Assembly (NCBI GenBank): GCA_004322215.1
Contig: SCSM01000016.1
Location: 1 to 64,000, forward strand
Reading direction: 5' to 3'
DNA: 64,000 bases
Source of the DNA: Bacteroidota bacterium
Lineage (GTDB): Bacteria; Bacteroidota; Ignavibacteria; Kapaibacteriales; UBA2268
The stretch's first letter is position 1. Each line of letters opens with the position of its first letter. Shown here one piece after another: positions 34,601-43,426 of the stretch. Both the position numbers and the translations under genes were made by a program. A model generated the notes under the pieces. That model was not told the origin of the DNA and did no database searches. It saw nothing but the letters and a program-made list of their open reading frames with translations.

Positions 34601-37472
34601 AAATGAAGAATACCTGCTTGAACCGGAACGTGCGAGCATAGGAGTAGTTGGTCCTTCAAATGCAGGGATAGTAACGTCTGATAAAAAAATGATGGCTATT
34701 CTAATCAATGGACTTGCTAAAACTTCTCTGAATCTCAGACAAATTGGAGATATAGTAAATTATGGGATATCTGAAATCGGCTATAATGGCGAGGATACTA
34801 CTACTGTAAATCAACTGACCATTCTCGGTGACCCACTGGTAAAATTGAAAATTAAGACACAACCGGATTTATATTTAGTTCCTGAAGAAATCAGGATTAC
34901 TAATAAAAACGATGAAACTGTTATTACGGAATCGGACTCAACAATAGTAATTTCCGGATTTATTTATAATGGCGGTATCGGGCAAGCTGATTCGATTGAA
35001 TTCCGGCTTATCAGGGAATTTGAAAATTACAGCGATACCGTTTTTATTACACTTCCCGGTATTTGCATGAAAGCACCTTTTCATATTGAAATTCCTATTG
35101 CAGGAATGCCTGGAAAACATATAATAACTTTGGAAATTGACCCTTATAAGATGTTGAAAGATGCAGATTTGAATAATAATAACGCAACTCTGGCATTTGA
35201 AGTCTATACCCAGGGACTTGTTCCTCTCGAACCTCTCCCGTTTTGGGATTCGAGGGCTACAGGTCCTGATTTCAGGGTTATTGACCCTGCCTGCAATAAA
35301 GACATCGTTTATAATTTTGAAATTCGTAAAAAAAGGTCTTTATCGGATTCAATTGTTTATAGTTCACAAAAAAATGAAATTACCGATTATGGTACTCACA
35401 TAGAATGGAAACCGATAACACGGCTTGTCCCACCCAACACACCTTATTGGTTGGCCGCCTATAAAAAGAGTATCAGCGGTTCCACTGAGAGCAATATTTT
35501 ATGGCTTCCGTTTACTACAAACCCATCATTTGACAACGGAGTTGTAAAATATACAATCAATGGCAAAGACCAATTACAGTTATTACAACTGGATAGTCTT
35601 AGGGTTATATCTGAAAAAGATTCTTCACATATCGGGTTTGATATAAACAAAATACCCTATAAATTGATAAGTGTTCATGGTATCCAGGGTATTCTGGATA
35701 GGGATGTTGAGATACAATTAAATGGTAAAATCTATATTAATTCAGACGAAGCCGGGCAGGCACCAATCGGCTTTAACATCGTTGTCGCTTCAGGTGTTGA
35801 CGGCAGCTACAAAATGAAACGTAATTTTGATACCTGGGGAAACGGAAAACCTTATGAGGGCGTTAATTTCGTCAAATTCTTAAAAGATTCTGTAGAACGC
35901 GGCGATTATATTTTAATTGCTACTTGCGGTGCGTCTTTCAGACTATTCGTTGACAGTATGAATCACAACCCCACAAGCATCGGCTCACTTGATTCATTAA
36001 GATACTATCTCAGGCAGTATGGTTCAAAACTTGCTGATTCAATAACATCAAAAACTACTTATGACCCGAATTCCTTCGTCATGGTCGGTAGGTGGGGGTC
36101 TCCTGTCGGGTCAATCCCTGAATTGCTCGATACTACAGGTAAAATTGCTGAGATGATCGACACTATCGAAATAAAATATCGTTCCGGACATTTTATTACA
36201 CCTATTATCGGACCTGCAAAACAATGGATAAATTTAAAAATTAACGCTAATTTAAATCCTGTTGTTACAAAAAATTCTATTATTGTTTATGGTTTGCCCT
36301 ATGAGAAAAATGATTATATTAAATTAATTGAAAATGATACATCAACTTATGTTGATTTATCGGGCATATCGGCAGCAGACTACCCATATTTAAAAATTGA
36401 GGATTACCTTGCAAGTAACAATGACTCATTATTGAGTCATATTAATTCATTTTCTATTTATTTCATTCCTTTAGCTGAATTATCTTTTGTAAAAGATAAT
36501 TGCACAAACATAACAGATTCGGTAATGAGAGCCGATTCCATTACAGAAACCTTTACGGTTCGTAACATATCATACAGAACAGTCTCCGAATTGTCTCCTA
36601 TGGAATTGAGTTTATATTCTTCAGGTATACCTCCGATAATCAGTACAAAAGATGTAGACAAATTGGATATTGACAAAGAAGAACAAAAGCCCTTTATAAT
36701 AGAAACCGAATCCCTCGAATCAAATACTAATGTTCTCGCTTCATTATCATTAGACAAAAACCAAAAAGATATTTATACATTTAATAACAGCGAAAGAAGA
36801 TTTCTGCATATTAATGAAGATACCACAATGCCGTATATTAAAGTTAAAATTGACAGTGTGGTTGTTTTCGACAGCATTTTAGTAAAAGATGGTGAGTACG
36901 TTTCGATACAGCCGAAAATTGAAATTTCTTTATATGATAATTCATACAAGCCAGTACCTGATGATGCAATAAAAGTTAGAATTAATGCAATCTTCAAAAA
37001 ATTTACACATGATAACGATACGCTGGTAAATTTTGGAAAAAACAGACCTCTGAAGGAATATTTGAGTTTTATCAGCGATTCTTTGGACATCGGAGAAAAT
37101 ATCATTACAATTATTTATTCAGACGGAACAGGTAATAAAGACACAAGCAGGATTACTGTATTTGTTTCATTGAACGGATTTGTCGAGGATGTGAAAAATG
37201 TTCCGAATCCACTGAATAACCACACAACATTCAGTTTTTATTTTAAAGCACCCCACCAGGGAATGACTGCCAATATATTAGTATATAATGTATCCGGGCA
37301 AAAAGTACGTACATTGAAAAAAGAAATAAAAATCGGTGAAAATAAAATTGATATGGAAGCAATTGATGATTATGGAACATTACTTCCAATTGGAATGTAC
37401 TTCTATCGCATAAACATCGAATCGGATTTCTACGTTGACCCGTATTTCGGGAAATTCGTAATAATGAGATAA
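31638..37472 (+). CDS. Giant secreted C25 (gingipain-type) protein with ILEI-like domain and T9SS sorting domain
   Basis: A protein of about 1944 residues. The start is ATG 31638; an upstream in-frame TTG is unsupported. The signal peptide is residues 1-27. After a beta-rich prodomain, residues about 720-1080 are a C25 cysteine-peptidase domain with catalytic-pair candidates H945 (FFGHS) and C975 (WGCNTG). A CARDB-like Ig region follows (about 1085-1190). Residues about 1376-1490 resemble an ILEI/FAM3-type carbohydrate-binding domain (GFNIVVASG, NFDTW, GDYILIATCG, VMVGRWGS). The last about 90 residues (from NVPNPLNNHTTFSF to KFVIMR) form a T9SS/FlgD-like C-terminal sorting domain. It is probably a surface or secreted peptidase. 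It is much longer than the T9SS sortase PorU, so that label is not used. Confidence 0.88.
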   Translation: MVVKKFSYWLVLFSAIFLIITNLLAFAEIIETVCHPDKIVITINNLRTHSEKDITGKLTLKIDNLLNTYQYKSDINSDVIHLNLALENESYSSITFDQIKFSTIGKTNKNYISDLKIKAEIVNTGILRGVPVSILNIQPFEIDNKSNDIKVIQSAEIIIHLKRTIPLSKPNISESEKGFFASIANNTQLNYFLEHRYSNKKNTDKILALDSWYSPTQTYLKITTSKDGIAYIIGSDSLVITSPFIGKETKFLHLVHKGVEQPIYILNDKNGIFDESDTIIFVGLRPIGDTTWFNVFTNDNVFFLFYDESKQGERIALFPSAGSSLEQIENVGIDNHIEYEKIYSHGYENNQIGTEVVDGEGCFWDFITPWPDDKLKNPYEKETFTFSTLLNTDLNSSDSIKFTLYIRSKSFLKDGSVPFHKIKSIINFDTMDTYLVPHAKADTIEIKYARSKLNLGMNKIMLRAFFTKDQLNRLQKPDDIWLDYIIVEGTIKPYAFKGILDFELNNLNKDTEVKSKGFSSDKIFVLDTVKKIIQFPESGRGSFVRATSVNGRNPTTSFIMNDSILCDSTGKGLHIGVLRYPDYSPEYKLYTVYDKEVDNYLQNIPDSSIICLANNSDEPLPYSTRKNIQDLGSKEINTRVNGQSWIFLVRKGNLNSITEKRITNGTAQLEKYIEHPDGKSYTANIILPKGSSYKLLCRDESSIEHARIYNVTQSYLRDSNNQSDLIIITHNKFKETADTLARYRERTHHIKATVVDVDDIYKEFNYGIKSPHAIKKFLESAYYNWQKPAPSYLTLIGDACWDYRGLSEGAINKDYVPSYGWPVSDHWYTKLDGNDYLSDIVIGRIPIMDNEAGLKYIQKLKEYDSIPLRPWMKNFLFLSGGVDEWENFEFWDLITLCIENIQYPDLCGDTTTVRKRNKITGGEVEGPEIISKINSGAVWVSFFGHSAPTVFDMDGWHAYKLNNKPKYNFLTTWGCNTGAYSEPNLTCRNEEYLLEPERASIGVVGPSNAGIVTSDKKMMAILINGLAKTSLNLRQIGDIVNYGISEIGYNGEDTTTVNQLTILGDPLVKLKIKTQPDLYLVPEEIRITNKNDETVITESDSTIVISGFIYNGGIGQADSIEFRLIREFENYSDTVFITLPGICMKAPFHIEIPIAGMPGKHIITLEIDPYKMLKDADLNNNNATLAFEVYTQGLVPLEPLPFWDSRATGPDFRVIDPACNKDIVYNFEIRKKRSLSDSIVYSSQKNEITDYGTHIEWKPITRLVPPNTPYWLAAYKKSISGSTESNILWLPFTTNPSFDNGVVKYTINGKDQLQLLQLDSLRVISEKDSSHIGFDINKIPYKLISVHGIQGILDRDVEIQLNGKIYINSDEAGQAPIGFNIVVASGVDGSYKMKRNFDTWGNGKPYEGVNFVKFLKDSVERGDYILIATCGASFRLFVDSMNHNPTSIGSLDSLRYYLRQYGSKLADSITSKTTYDPNSFVMVGRWGSPVGSIPELLDTTGKIAEMIDTIEIKYRSGHFITPIIGPAKQWINLKINANLNPVVTKNSIIVYGLPYEKNDYIKLIENDTSTYVDLSGISAADYPYLKIEDYLASNNDSLLSHINSFSIYFIPLAELSFVKDNCTNITDSVMRADSITETFTVRNISYRTVSELSPMELSLYSSGIPPIISTKDVDKLDIDKEEQKPFIIETESLESNTNVLASLSLDKNQKDIYTFNNSERRFLHINEDTTMPYIKVKIDSVVVFDSILVKDGEYVSIQPKIEISLYDNSYKPVPDDAIKVRINAIFKKFTHDNDTLVNFGKNRPLKEYLSFISDSLDIGENIITIIYSDGTGNKDTSRITVFVSLNGFVEDVKNVPNPLNNHTTFSFYFKAPHQGMTANILVYNVSGQKVRTLKKEIKIGENKIDMEAIDDYGTLLPIGMYFYRINIESDFYVDPYFGKFVIMR

Positions 37473-37672
37473 TACCAAGCAACAATCGCATTACAAATAT
37501 TTCCGAAATTATACCTTTTTTATTCTATTAAATAAATTTTCTTGGCATTATTATCTTTTTTTTCATATTTTACTAATCGGGTGAATGAAGATAATTGTTA
37601 ATCGGAAAAATAATTGGTTTTTTATAAATTAATACACAATCAATTCATTATTAACAAATCAAAGGAGGTAAA

Positions 37673-38914
37673 ATGAAATTTAAAATTACCTGTTTAATTG
37701 CACTATTTTTGTTAGCAGCAATTTCAACTTCATTCGGAAACGGTTTAAGTTTAAACAGTATTGGACCCAAATCCCTCGGTATGGGAGGAGCATTTATCGG
37801 TTTAGCAGATGATTATACTGCAGTTTACTGGAATCCCGCAGGAATAACAAACCTTGACAAAATCCAGATAGCCGCTTTTGTTACAGACGTTATTCCTACT
37901 TCAACTTACAAATCTGAACAGTATGGAATTGATGCAAAATCAAAATCCAATCATTATATCAGCCCTAATATCGCAGGTTATATACCTTTGATGAAAGGTG
38001 ACCTCGTTGTTGGATTAGGTGCTTATGTCCCTGCAGGACTTGGAACAGAATGGAATGGTGACGAGTTGAAAAATCTTACCGGTCAAGTAGCTTATGATTG
38101 GGAAACAAAAATAGGTGTATTCGATTTATCTCCCGTTATTGCATATAAAATTAATAATATGTTTTCAGTAGGTGCTTCGTTAGATATACATTTTGGTATG
38201 TTTGATTTGAAACAATTTGGCCCTTTGCAATATACCGAATCAAGTACCGGTATAGGATTAGGAGCAAGTGCCGGTATTTTAATAAAACCTGATAAACTTT
38301 TAAATATTGGACTTTCATTTAAAACCGAAAACAATATTAAATTTAAAGGTACAGCTGAGAATCCTGCTATGCAGGCAGCCGGTGCACCTAAATCTGATTT
38401 TACTAGAGATGTTGCCTGGCCAATGTGGTTTGGTGGTGGAATAGCATTGTTCCCGATAGAAAATTTGACTATTACTTTTGACGTCCAGTTCAGTATGTGG
38501 AGTAATACAGAAGATTCATTAATTACTGTGTATGATTCTCCTGCATGGAAACAAAGGGTTGGTGATCCTAAAGTCATGTATTTATATTGGGTAGATGCGA
38601 TGCAAATAAGATTCGGTGCTCAATATGAGTTCAGTAAAGAATTTGCACTTAGATTAGGATATTATAATGACCCTGCTCCTGCGCCTGATAGTACATTAAG
38701 TATACTATTTCCAAGCATATCATATAATGCCTTTACAATAGGTGCCAGTTATAAATTAATGAAGTTTCTGAATTTGGATTTTGGTTTAGAATATTTGTTA
38801 GGTAAGGAAAGAAATGTTACCCAAGATACACATCAGGTTCCACGTAACAATGGTGGTTTGCATAACACTAACATTTTGGCTATCAGTCTTGGTTTGTGTT
38901 ACACATTAGATTAA
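37673..38914 (+). CDS. OMPP1/FadL/TodX-family outer-membrane transport protein
   Basis: A 413-residue beta-barrel of the FadL family, which takes up hydrophobic compounds such as fatty acids. The signal peptide is residues 1-22 (cleavage after SFG). The mature start NGLSLNSIGPKSLGMGGAFI then DDYTAVYWNPAGIT is the N-terminal plug signature. Alternating beta strands follow, and the chain ends in a YTLD strand. It has a perfect aaaggagg ribosome binding site and a strong terminator behind, suggesting a well-expressed single gene. Substrate is unknown. PorV of T9SS is a distant relative, but the sequence reads as a general FadL-type protein. Confidence 0.88.
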   Translation: MKFKITCLIALFLLAAISTSFGNGLSLNSIGPKSLGMGGAFIGLADDYTAVYWNPAGITNLDKIQIAAFVTDVIPTSTYKSEQYGIDAKSKSNHYISPNIAGYIPLMKGDLVVGLGAYVPAGLGTEWNGDELKNLTGQVAYDWETKIGVFDLSPVIAYKINNMFSVGASLDIHFGMFDLKQFGPLQYTESSTGIGLGASAGILIKPDKLLNIGLSFKTENNIKFKGTAENPAMQAAGAPKSDFTRDVAWPMWFGGGIALFPIENLTITFDVQFSMWSNTEDSLITVYDSPAWKQRVGDPKVMYLYWVDAMQIRFGAQYEFSKEFALRLGYYNDPAPAPDSTLSILFPSISYNAFTIGASYKLMKFLNLDFGLEYLLGKERNVTQDTHQVPRNNGGLHNTNILAISLGLCYTLD

Positions 38915-38938
38915 TTTTAATATTATATGAAATTTCAG

Positions 38939-38964
38939 ACCCACGAATTTTCGTGGGTTTTTTA
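38939..38964 (+). terminator. Rho-independent terminator after the FadL-family gene
   Basis: acccacga (38939-38946) pairs with tcgtgggt (38951-38958), followed by a T-run. Confidence 0.88.
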
Positions 38965-38990
38965 TTTTATTTTAAATGTCATGGTTATGT

Positions 38991-39110
38991 TCAAATGGAT
39001 TAGATTCAATTAGAAGTATTTTCCTGCTAAGTATTTGATTTTATTTAATTAATAGAAAAATAAATTTAAATTAATTTTTTTCAAATGGATTAAATTCCTT
39101 AGTTTAGAAG
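38991..39110 (+). repeat. Imperfect 90-bp-spaced direct repeat upstream of lpxC-fabZ
   Basis: tcaaatggatta begins at 38991 and again at 39081, each followed by attc and, a few bases later, ttagaag. The two copies are 90 bp apart in the spacer before the lipid A genes. It may be a regulatory repeat or chance in AT-rich DNA. Confidence 0.35.
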
Positions 39111-39213
39111 ATTTGAATTTCTGATAAAACAGAAAATATTTAATATAGAATTAAAAAATGCACGGTTAATTTAAAATCGTAATTCTTAATTCGTAATTTG
39201 TAATTAATTAAAA

Positions 39214-40611
39214 ATGGCAGATAAACAAAGAACTATAAAAAAACCGGTATCATTATCGGGAGTTGGCTTACATACGGGACAGGAATCAACAATTACTTTC
39301 CATCCTGCACCCTCAGATTATGGATTTAGATTTATAAGGACAGACCTCGCCGAACCGGTAGAAATTCCCGCATTAGTTGACCATGTTGTTGATTTATCGA
39401 GGGGAACAACGCTCGGAATTAACGGATTCCAGGTTCACACTGTCGAACATGTTCTTGCGGCTTTGACCGGCTTGAAAATTGATAATTGTAAAATAGAATT
39501 GTCTGGCTTAGAACCTCCGGTTGGTGACGGCAGTTCCATGCCTTATGTGGATGTTCTGCTTAAAGCGGAATTCGATGAGCAGACTGAAGACCGTAAATAT
39601 TTTGTCATAGATGAAACAATTCACTATACGAATGAAGAAAAACAAGTTGACATAGTTGCACTTCCTACAGATGATTACAGGGTTACTGTTATGATTGACT
39701 ATCACAATCCTGCCCTTGGAAGTCAACATTCCGGCTTGTTCAATATGGACAAGGAATTTGTCTCTGAGTTTGCACCTGCTCGTACATTCTGTTTTCTCGC
39801 AGAAATACAGATGTTAATCGAACAGGGATTGATAAAGGGCGGCAATCTCGATAATGCAATTGTAATTGTTGACAAAGAAATGACAAAAGTTGAACTGGAT
39901 AAGATGAGGGATTTGTTCAGCTTGAAAAAAGCACCTCATATAGGAACAACAGGCATACTAAACGATATTGAATTAAGATACAAAAATGAACCTGCGAGGC
40001 ATAAGGTTCTCGATATGCTTGGTGATTTGACGCTCGTAGGCGTTCCGTTAAAAGCTCAAATCCTGGCTGCAAGACCTGGGCATGCAAGTAATATTGAATT
40101 CGCAAAAAAAATCAGGAAAGAATATCTGAAAAAAATGGCATTAAAAAAGCACAAGATTAGTGTTTCTAATGATGTTGCTTTCGATATTTATGATTTATTA
40201 AAAATCATGCCGCACAGGTATCCGTTCCTTATGATAGACAAGCTGGTTGAATATGATGCTGAACATAACAGTGTTGTTGGTATAAAAAACGTAACTGTCA
40301 ATGAACCTTACTTTATGGGTCATTTTCCTGAGAAACCGATTATGCCGGGGGTCTTGATTTGTGAAGCCATGGCACAGACCGGTTGTTTGCTTTTACTAAA
40401 AGTGATGAACGATTTTAAAAATCAGCTCGTTCTTTTCATGGGTATAAAGGAAGCCAAATTTCGCAAGCCGGTTATACCCGGTGACCAGCTTGTTATGAAA
40501 GTAAAAATGACAGGAAAAAAATTCAATACCTATACTTTAAAAGGTACGGCTTATGTCAATGGGCAAATCGTTGCCGAAGCAGAATTATCAACAGCAGTTG
40601 TAAACAAATAG
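39214..40611 (+). CDS. lpxC/fabZ: Bifunctional LpxC deacetylase / FabZ 3-hydroxyacyl-ACP dehydratase
   Basis: A 465-residue fusion. Residues 1-300 are UDP-3-O-acyl-GlcNAc deacetylase, the committed step of lipid A synthesis. The zinc ligands are H79 (HTVEH), H263 and D267 (RHKVLDMLGD), and the general acid is H290. Residues about 315-465 are FabZ, with H334 (MPHRYPFLMID), GHFPEKPIMPG (H370) and E384. This fusion is widespread in Bacteroidota and Chlorobiota and couples a 3-hydroxyacyl-ACP user with its competing dehydratase. It lies 111 bp upstream of lpxA in the same direction. Confidence 0.97.
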   Translation: MADKQRTIKKPVSLSGVGLHTGQESTITFHPAPSDYGFRFIRTDLAEPVEIPALVDHVVDLSRGTTLGINGFQVHTVEHVLAALTGLKIDNCKIELSGLEPPVGDGSSMPYVDVLLKAEFDEQTEDRKYFVIDETIHYTNEEKQVDIVALPTDDYRVTVMIDYHNPALGSQHSGLFNMDKEFVSEFAPARTFCFLAEIQMLIEQGLIKGGNLDNAIVIVDKEMTKVELDKMRDLFSLKKAPHIGTTGILNDIELRYKNEPARHKVLDMLGDLTLVGVPLKAQILAARPGHASNIEFAKKIRKEYLKKMALKKHKISVSNDVAFDIYDLLKIMPHRYPFLMIDKLVEYDAEHNSVVGIKNVTVNEPYFMGHFPEKPIMPGVLICEAMAQTGCLLLLKVMNDFKNQLVLFMGIKEAKFRKPVIPGDQLVMKVKMTGKKFNTYTLKGTAYVNGQIVAEAELSTAVVNK

Positions 40612-40722
40612 TTGCATATTACGAATTAAATGATTTTGAAAATTTATAATATATTGTACGGATTGAATAATATAAATCCCATCGAAAATTTAGAAATAGT
40701 TATAGGAAATTTAAAATAAAAC

Positions 40723-41502
40723 ATGAGTGAATTATTACATCATCCCACAGCTATAATATCAAAAAAAGCAAAAATTGGAAATAATGTAAAAATTGGTCCT
40801 TATACAATAATACATGACGACGTCGAAATCGGCGATAACACGGAAATACGTTCCTCTGTTGTGATTGCAGACGGTGCAAGGATTGGTAACGATTGCAGGA
40901 TTTATACCGGTACTGTAATTGCCACAGAACCGCAGGATTTAAAATTCTCCGGTGAGAAAACCTTTGCCCACGTTGGAGACAGAACCGTTCTCAGGGAATA
41001 TGTTACAGTGAACAGGGCGACAAAATCTACAATGCATACCGAAGTCGGAACCGATTGTTTCATTATGGCATATTGCCATGTTGCACATGATTGCAAAGTA
41101 GGTAACAATGTTGTTATAGCCAACACAACACAGATGGCAGGACATGTACACATAGAAGATTGGGCTACAATCGGCGGAGTTGTAAAGATTCATCAATTCT
41201 GCAAAGTCGGAATGCATACAATGATAGGGACTGATGTCAGAATCACAAAAGATATTGCTCCTTTTACACTTGTAGGAACAAATCCTCCGAAAATTGATGG
41301 TATTAATAAAATCGGTCTCAAAAGACGTGGTTTCTCAGATGAACTAATAAAAGAAATAGATGATTTTTATAGATTACTTATACATTCGGGTCTAAATAAT
41401 TCCGATGGAATATCTAAATTCAAAGAGCGAGGCATTATATCCCCCGAAGTTTCTCATTGCATTGAGTTTATAGAAAATTCGCAAAGAGGAATTTATAGGT
41501 GA
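40723..41502 (+). CDS. lpxA: Acyl-ACP--UDP-N-acetylglucosamine O-acyltransferase
   Basis: First step of lipid A synthesis: transfer of a 3-hydroxyacyl chain from ACP to UDP-GlcNAc. The left-handed beta-helix hexapeptide repeats are clear (IGNNVKIGPY, VEIGDNTEI, IGNDCRI). The catalytic histidine is H122 in AYCHVAHDCKVGNNV. The C-terminal helical region runs from about residue 195 (GLKRRGFSDELI). At 259 residues it is normal. It follows lpxC-fabZ, as in most Bacteroidota, giving a lipid A mini-operon. Confidence 0.96.
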   Translation: MSELLHHPTAIISKKAKIGNNVKIGPYTIIHDDVEIGDNTEIRSSVVIADGARIGNDCRIYTGTVIATEPQDLKFSGEKTFAHVGDRTVLREYVTVNRATKSTMHTEVGTDCFIMAYCHVAHDCKVGNNVVIANTTQMAGHVHIEDWATIGGVVKIHQFCKVGMHTMIGTDVRITKDIAPFTLVGTNPPKIDGINKIGLKRRGFSDELIKEIDDFYRLLIHSGLNNSDGISKFKERGIISPEVSHCIEFIENSQRGIYR

Positions 41503-41858
41503 ATTGAGGGAATCGGGAAAAAAATTTAATTATTTTTATTTTTTTCTTTCGTTTTTTCAGAAAAGAGTTTATATTTGTATTTGAAATAACGAATTATTAA
41601 TTAATAAAATAATGAATGCCCGAAATTCCTACCATTTAACATAAATTTAAACAGGGTTTATTATATATAAATTTTTCTACAATTTATCATTTTATAAAAA
41701 ATGCATTGACAGTGTTTAGGCATAGCATTTGCATTTGGATAATTTTTAAACTTTATCATATTAAAGTGATATTTTGGAAAATAATTTATTAACATTTTTT
41801 GGAAAACTATTTGAGGATTGGTACTGCAGGATTTTGTTGAACTTTAAGAAAAATATTG
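41503..41858. other. 356-bp AT-rich intergenic region before the sugar transferase
   Basis: No gene or RNA seen. It has long A/T tracts and probably holds the promoter of the sugar transferase gene. A TTGACA lies at 41706-41711, but no well-spaced -10 box accompanies it. The start of the next gene lacks a clear Shine-Dalgarno sequence. Confidence 0.45.
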
Positions 41859-43337
41859 ATGGAAGTACTCGATTTAAAGGAACTGACTAAGCTCCTTGCA
41901 GCACCAAAAGTAGAGCCGATTAACCGAAGAAATATTTTTTTCAGGAGATTATCGGCGGGCATAATTCTCTTTTTAGTTGATACAACGGTTCTTTCACTAA
42001 CCATGTTTCTTTCACTTTTCCTGAGAGACATTATTTGGGCAGGAGAAGTAGATTTGCGGTATTATGTTAATATTGTCCCCGTCATCATATTTTTATTTCC
42101 TATTGCTTTTTACTTCAGGGGATTATATCCGGCATTCGGAGTGGATGTCATTGACGAGCTCAAAAATCTGACTTACAGTATTACAATCGTTTATGCGATT
42201 GTTGCTGCCATGAGTTTTCTGTTAAAAGGTTCGTGGGAGTATTCAAGGATTGCCTTTTTGTTATCATGGCTTCTTTCACTTGCATTAGTTCCCATCGGTA
42301 GGTCAGCCACCAGAAAAATTTGTTCATCGAAATCCTGGTGGGGTATTCCTGTTTTCGTAATTGGTGCAGGGGAAGCCGGTGAAAAAGTGATTAAATCTTT
42401 GATGAAGCATAAACAAATAGGATTAAGGCCACTCGTTGCTGTGGACGACGATATCAATCGCTGGGGCTACATCGAAGGAATACCTGTTGTCGGTGGTTTG
42501 GAGACTATTCCCGAACTTGCCCACCGGCTCAAAGTCGACCATTCGATTATTGCTATGCCTAAAGTACCAAGAATAAGGCAAAAAGAAATAATCGAAAAAT
42601 ATTCTAAGTACTTTGCTCAAACAACCGTAATCCCGGACTTGTTCGGTTTAACGAGCTTATGGGTTTCTACGAGGGATTTGGGTGGTATTCTCGGTCTGGA
42701 GGTTCAGCAGCGTCTGATTAGAAAATCATCGAGAATTAAGAAAAGGATTTTCGATTTGGTTCTATCAATTACTTTGGGTTTGTTTGCTTTCCCGATTTGC
42801 TTGTTTATATCGGCTATGATATGGCTCGATTCGAAAGGTAAAGTTTTCTTCCGACAAGAAAGAATGGGGTTAGGTGACAGCAGATTCGATATTGTAAAAT
42901 TCAGGACTATGCACATTGATGCTGAAGACAGATTGACACATCTGTTGAAAAACGATAATGATTTGAAATGCGAATATGAGGTTTATCACAAACTTAGAAA
43001 TGACCCCCGAATGACAAGAGTTGGTAAATTTCTCAGAAAATTCAGTTTGGATGAACTTCCACAATTTATAAATGTAATAAAAGGTGAGATGAGCTTGATT
43101 GGTCCCCGTGCTTATATGCCCTGGGAAAAGTACAAAATGAACGGGCATGAAGAAATGATTCTCAATGTTAAACCCGGCATCAGCGGTTTATGGCAGGTTA
43201 CCGACAGAAACGCTTCAAGTTTCGAAGAAAGAAATATTATTGATGTTTATTACATTCGCAACTGGTCAATGTTTCTCGATTTATATATTCTTGCAAGAAC
43301 CATAGCAGTTGTATTTTCAGGTAAAGGCGCTTATTAG
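41859..43337 (+). CDS. WbaP/exopolysaccharide-type polyprenyl glycosylphosphotransferase
   Basis: This enzyme moves a sugar-1-phosphate from UDP-sugar to undecaprenyl phosphate to start O-antigen or capsule repeat synthesis. Residues about 30-145 contain four membrane helices, 160-260 a nucleotide-binding-like (CoA-binding) domain with VIGAGEAGEKVI. The C-terminal catalytic domain (about 295-492) has KRIFDLVLS, VFFRQERMG, FDIVKFRTMH, SLDELPQFINVIKGEMSLIG and KPGISGLWQV. Start at ATG 41859; the preceding TTG is ignored. At about 492 residues it fits the WbaP class. No other glycosyltransferase or export genes lie next to it, and a terminator follows. Confidence 0.93.
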   Translation: MEVLDLKELTKLLAAPKVEPINRRNIFFRRLSAGIILFLVDTTVLSLTMFLSLFLRDIIWAGEVDLRYYVNIVPVIIFLFPIAFYFRGLYPAFGVDVIDELKNLTYSITIVYAIVAAMSFLLKGSWEYSRIAFLLSWLLSLALVPIGRSATRKICSSKSWWGIPVFVIGAGEAGEKVIKSLMKHKQIGLRPLVAVDDDINRWGYIEGIPVVGGLETIPELAHRLKVDHSIIAMPKVPRIRQKEIIEKYSKYFAQTTVIPDLFGLTSLWVSTRDLGGILGLEVQQRLIRKSSRIKKRIFDLVLSITLGLFAFPICLFISAMIWLDSKGKVFFRQERMGLGDSRFDIVKFRTMHIDAEDRLTHLLKNDNDLKCEYEVYHKLRNDPRMTRVGKFLRKFSLDELPQFINVIKGEMSLIGPRAYMPWEKYKMNGHEEMILNVKPGISGLWQVTDRNASSFEERNIIDVYYIRNWSMFLDLYILARTIAVVFSGKGAY

Positions 43338-43357
43338 AAATTAATTATTTTAAAATT

Positions 43358-43408
43358 CCCGAAAAACATCAGAACAGGAATTGTTAATTTTGTTTTTCGG
43401 GTTTTTTT
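43358..43408 (+). terminator. Rho-independent terminator after the sugar transferase
   Basis: cccgaaaaac (43358-43367) pairs perfectly with gtttttcggg (43392-43401), followed by seven T's. Confidence 0.85.
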
Positions 43409-43426
43409 ATTATTAAAAATGATTCT

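Noticed and set aside
31638-37472. Assignment as the T9SS sortase PorU
   Set aside because: The C25 domain is shared, but the length of about 1944 residues, the ILEI-like domain and the C-terminal sorting domain do not fit PorU.
41706-41743. Sigma70-type promoter TTGACA plus GATAAT before the sugar transferase
   Set aside because: The boxes are 26 bp apart, too far for a standard promoter, and this group uses different promoter boxes.
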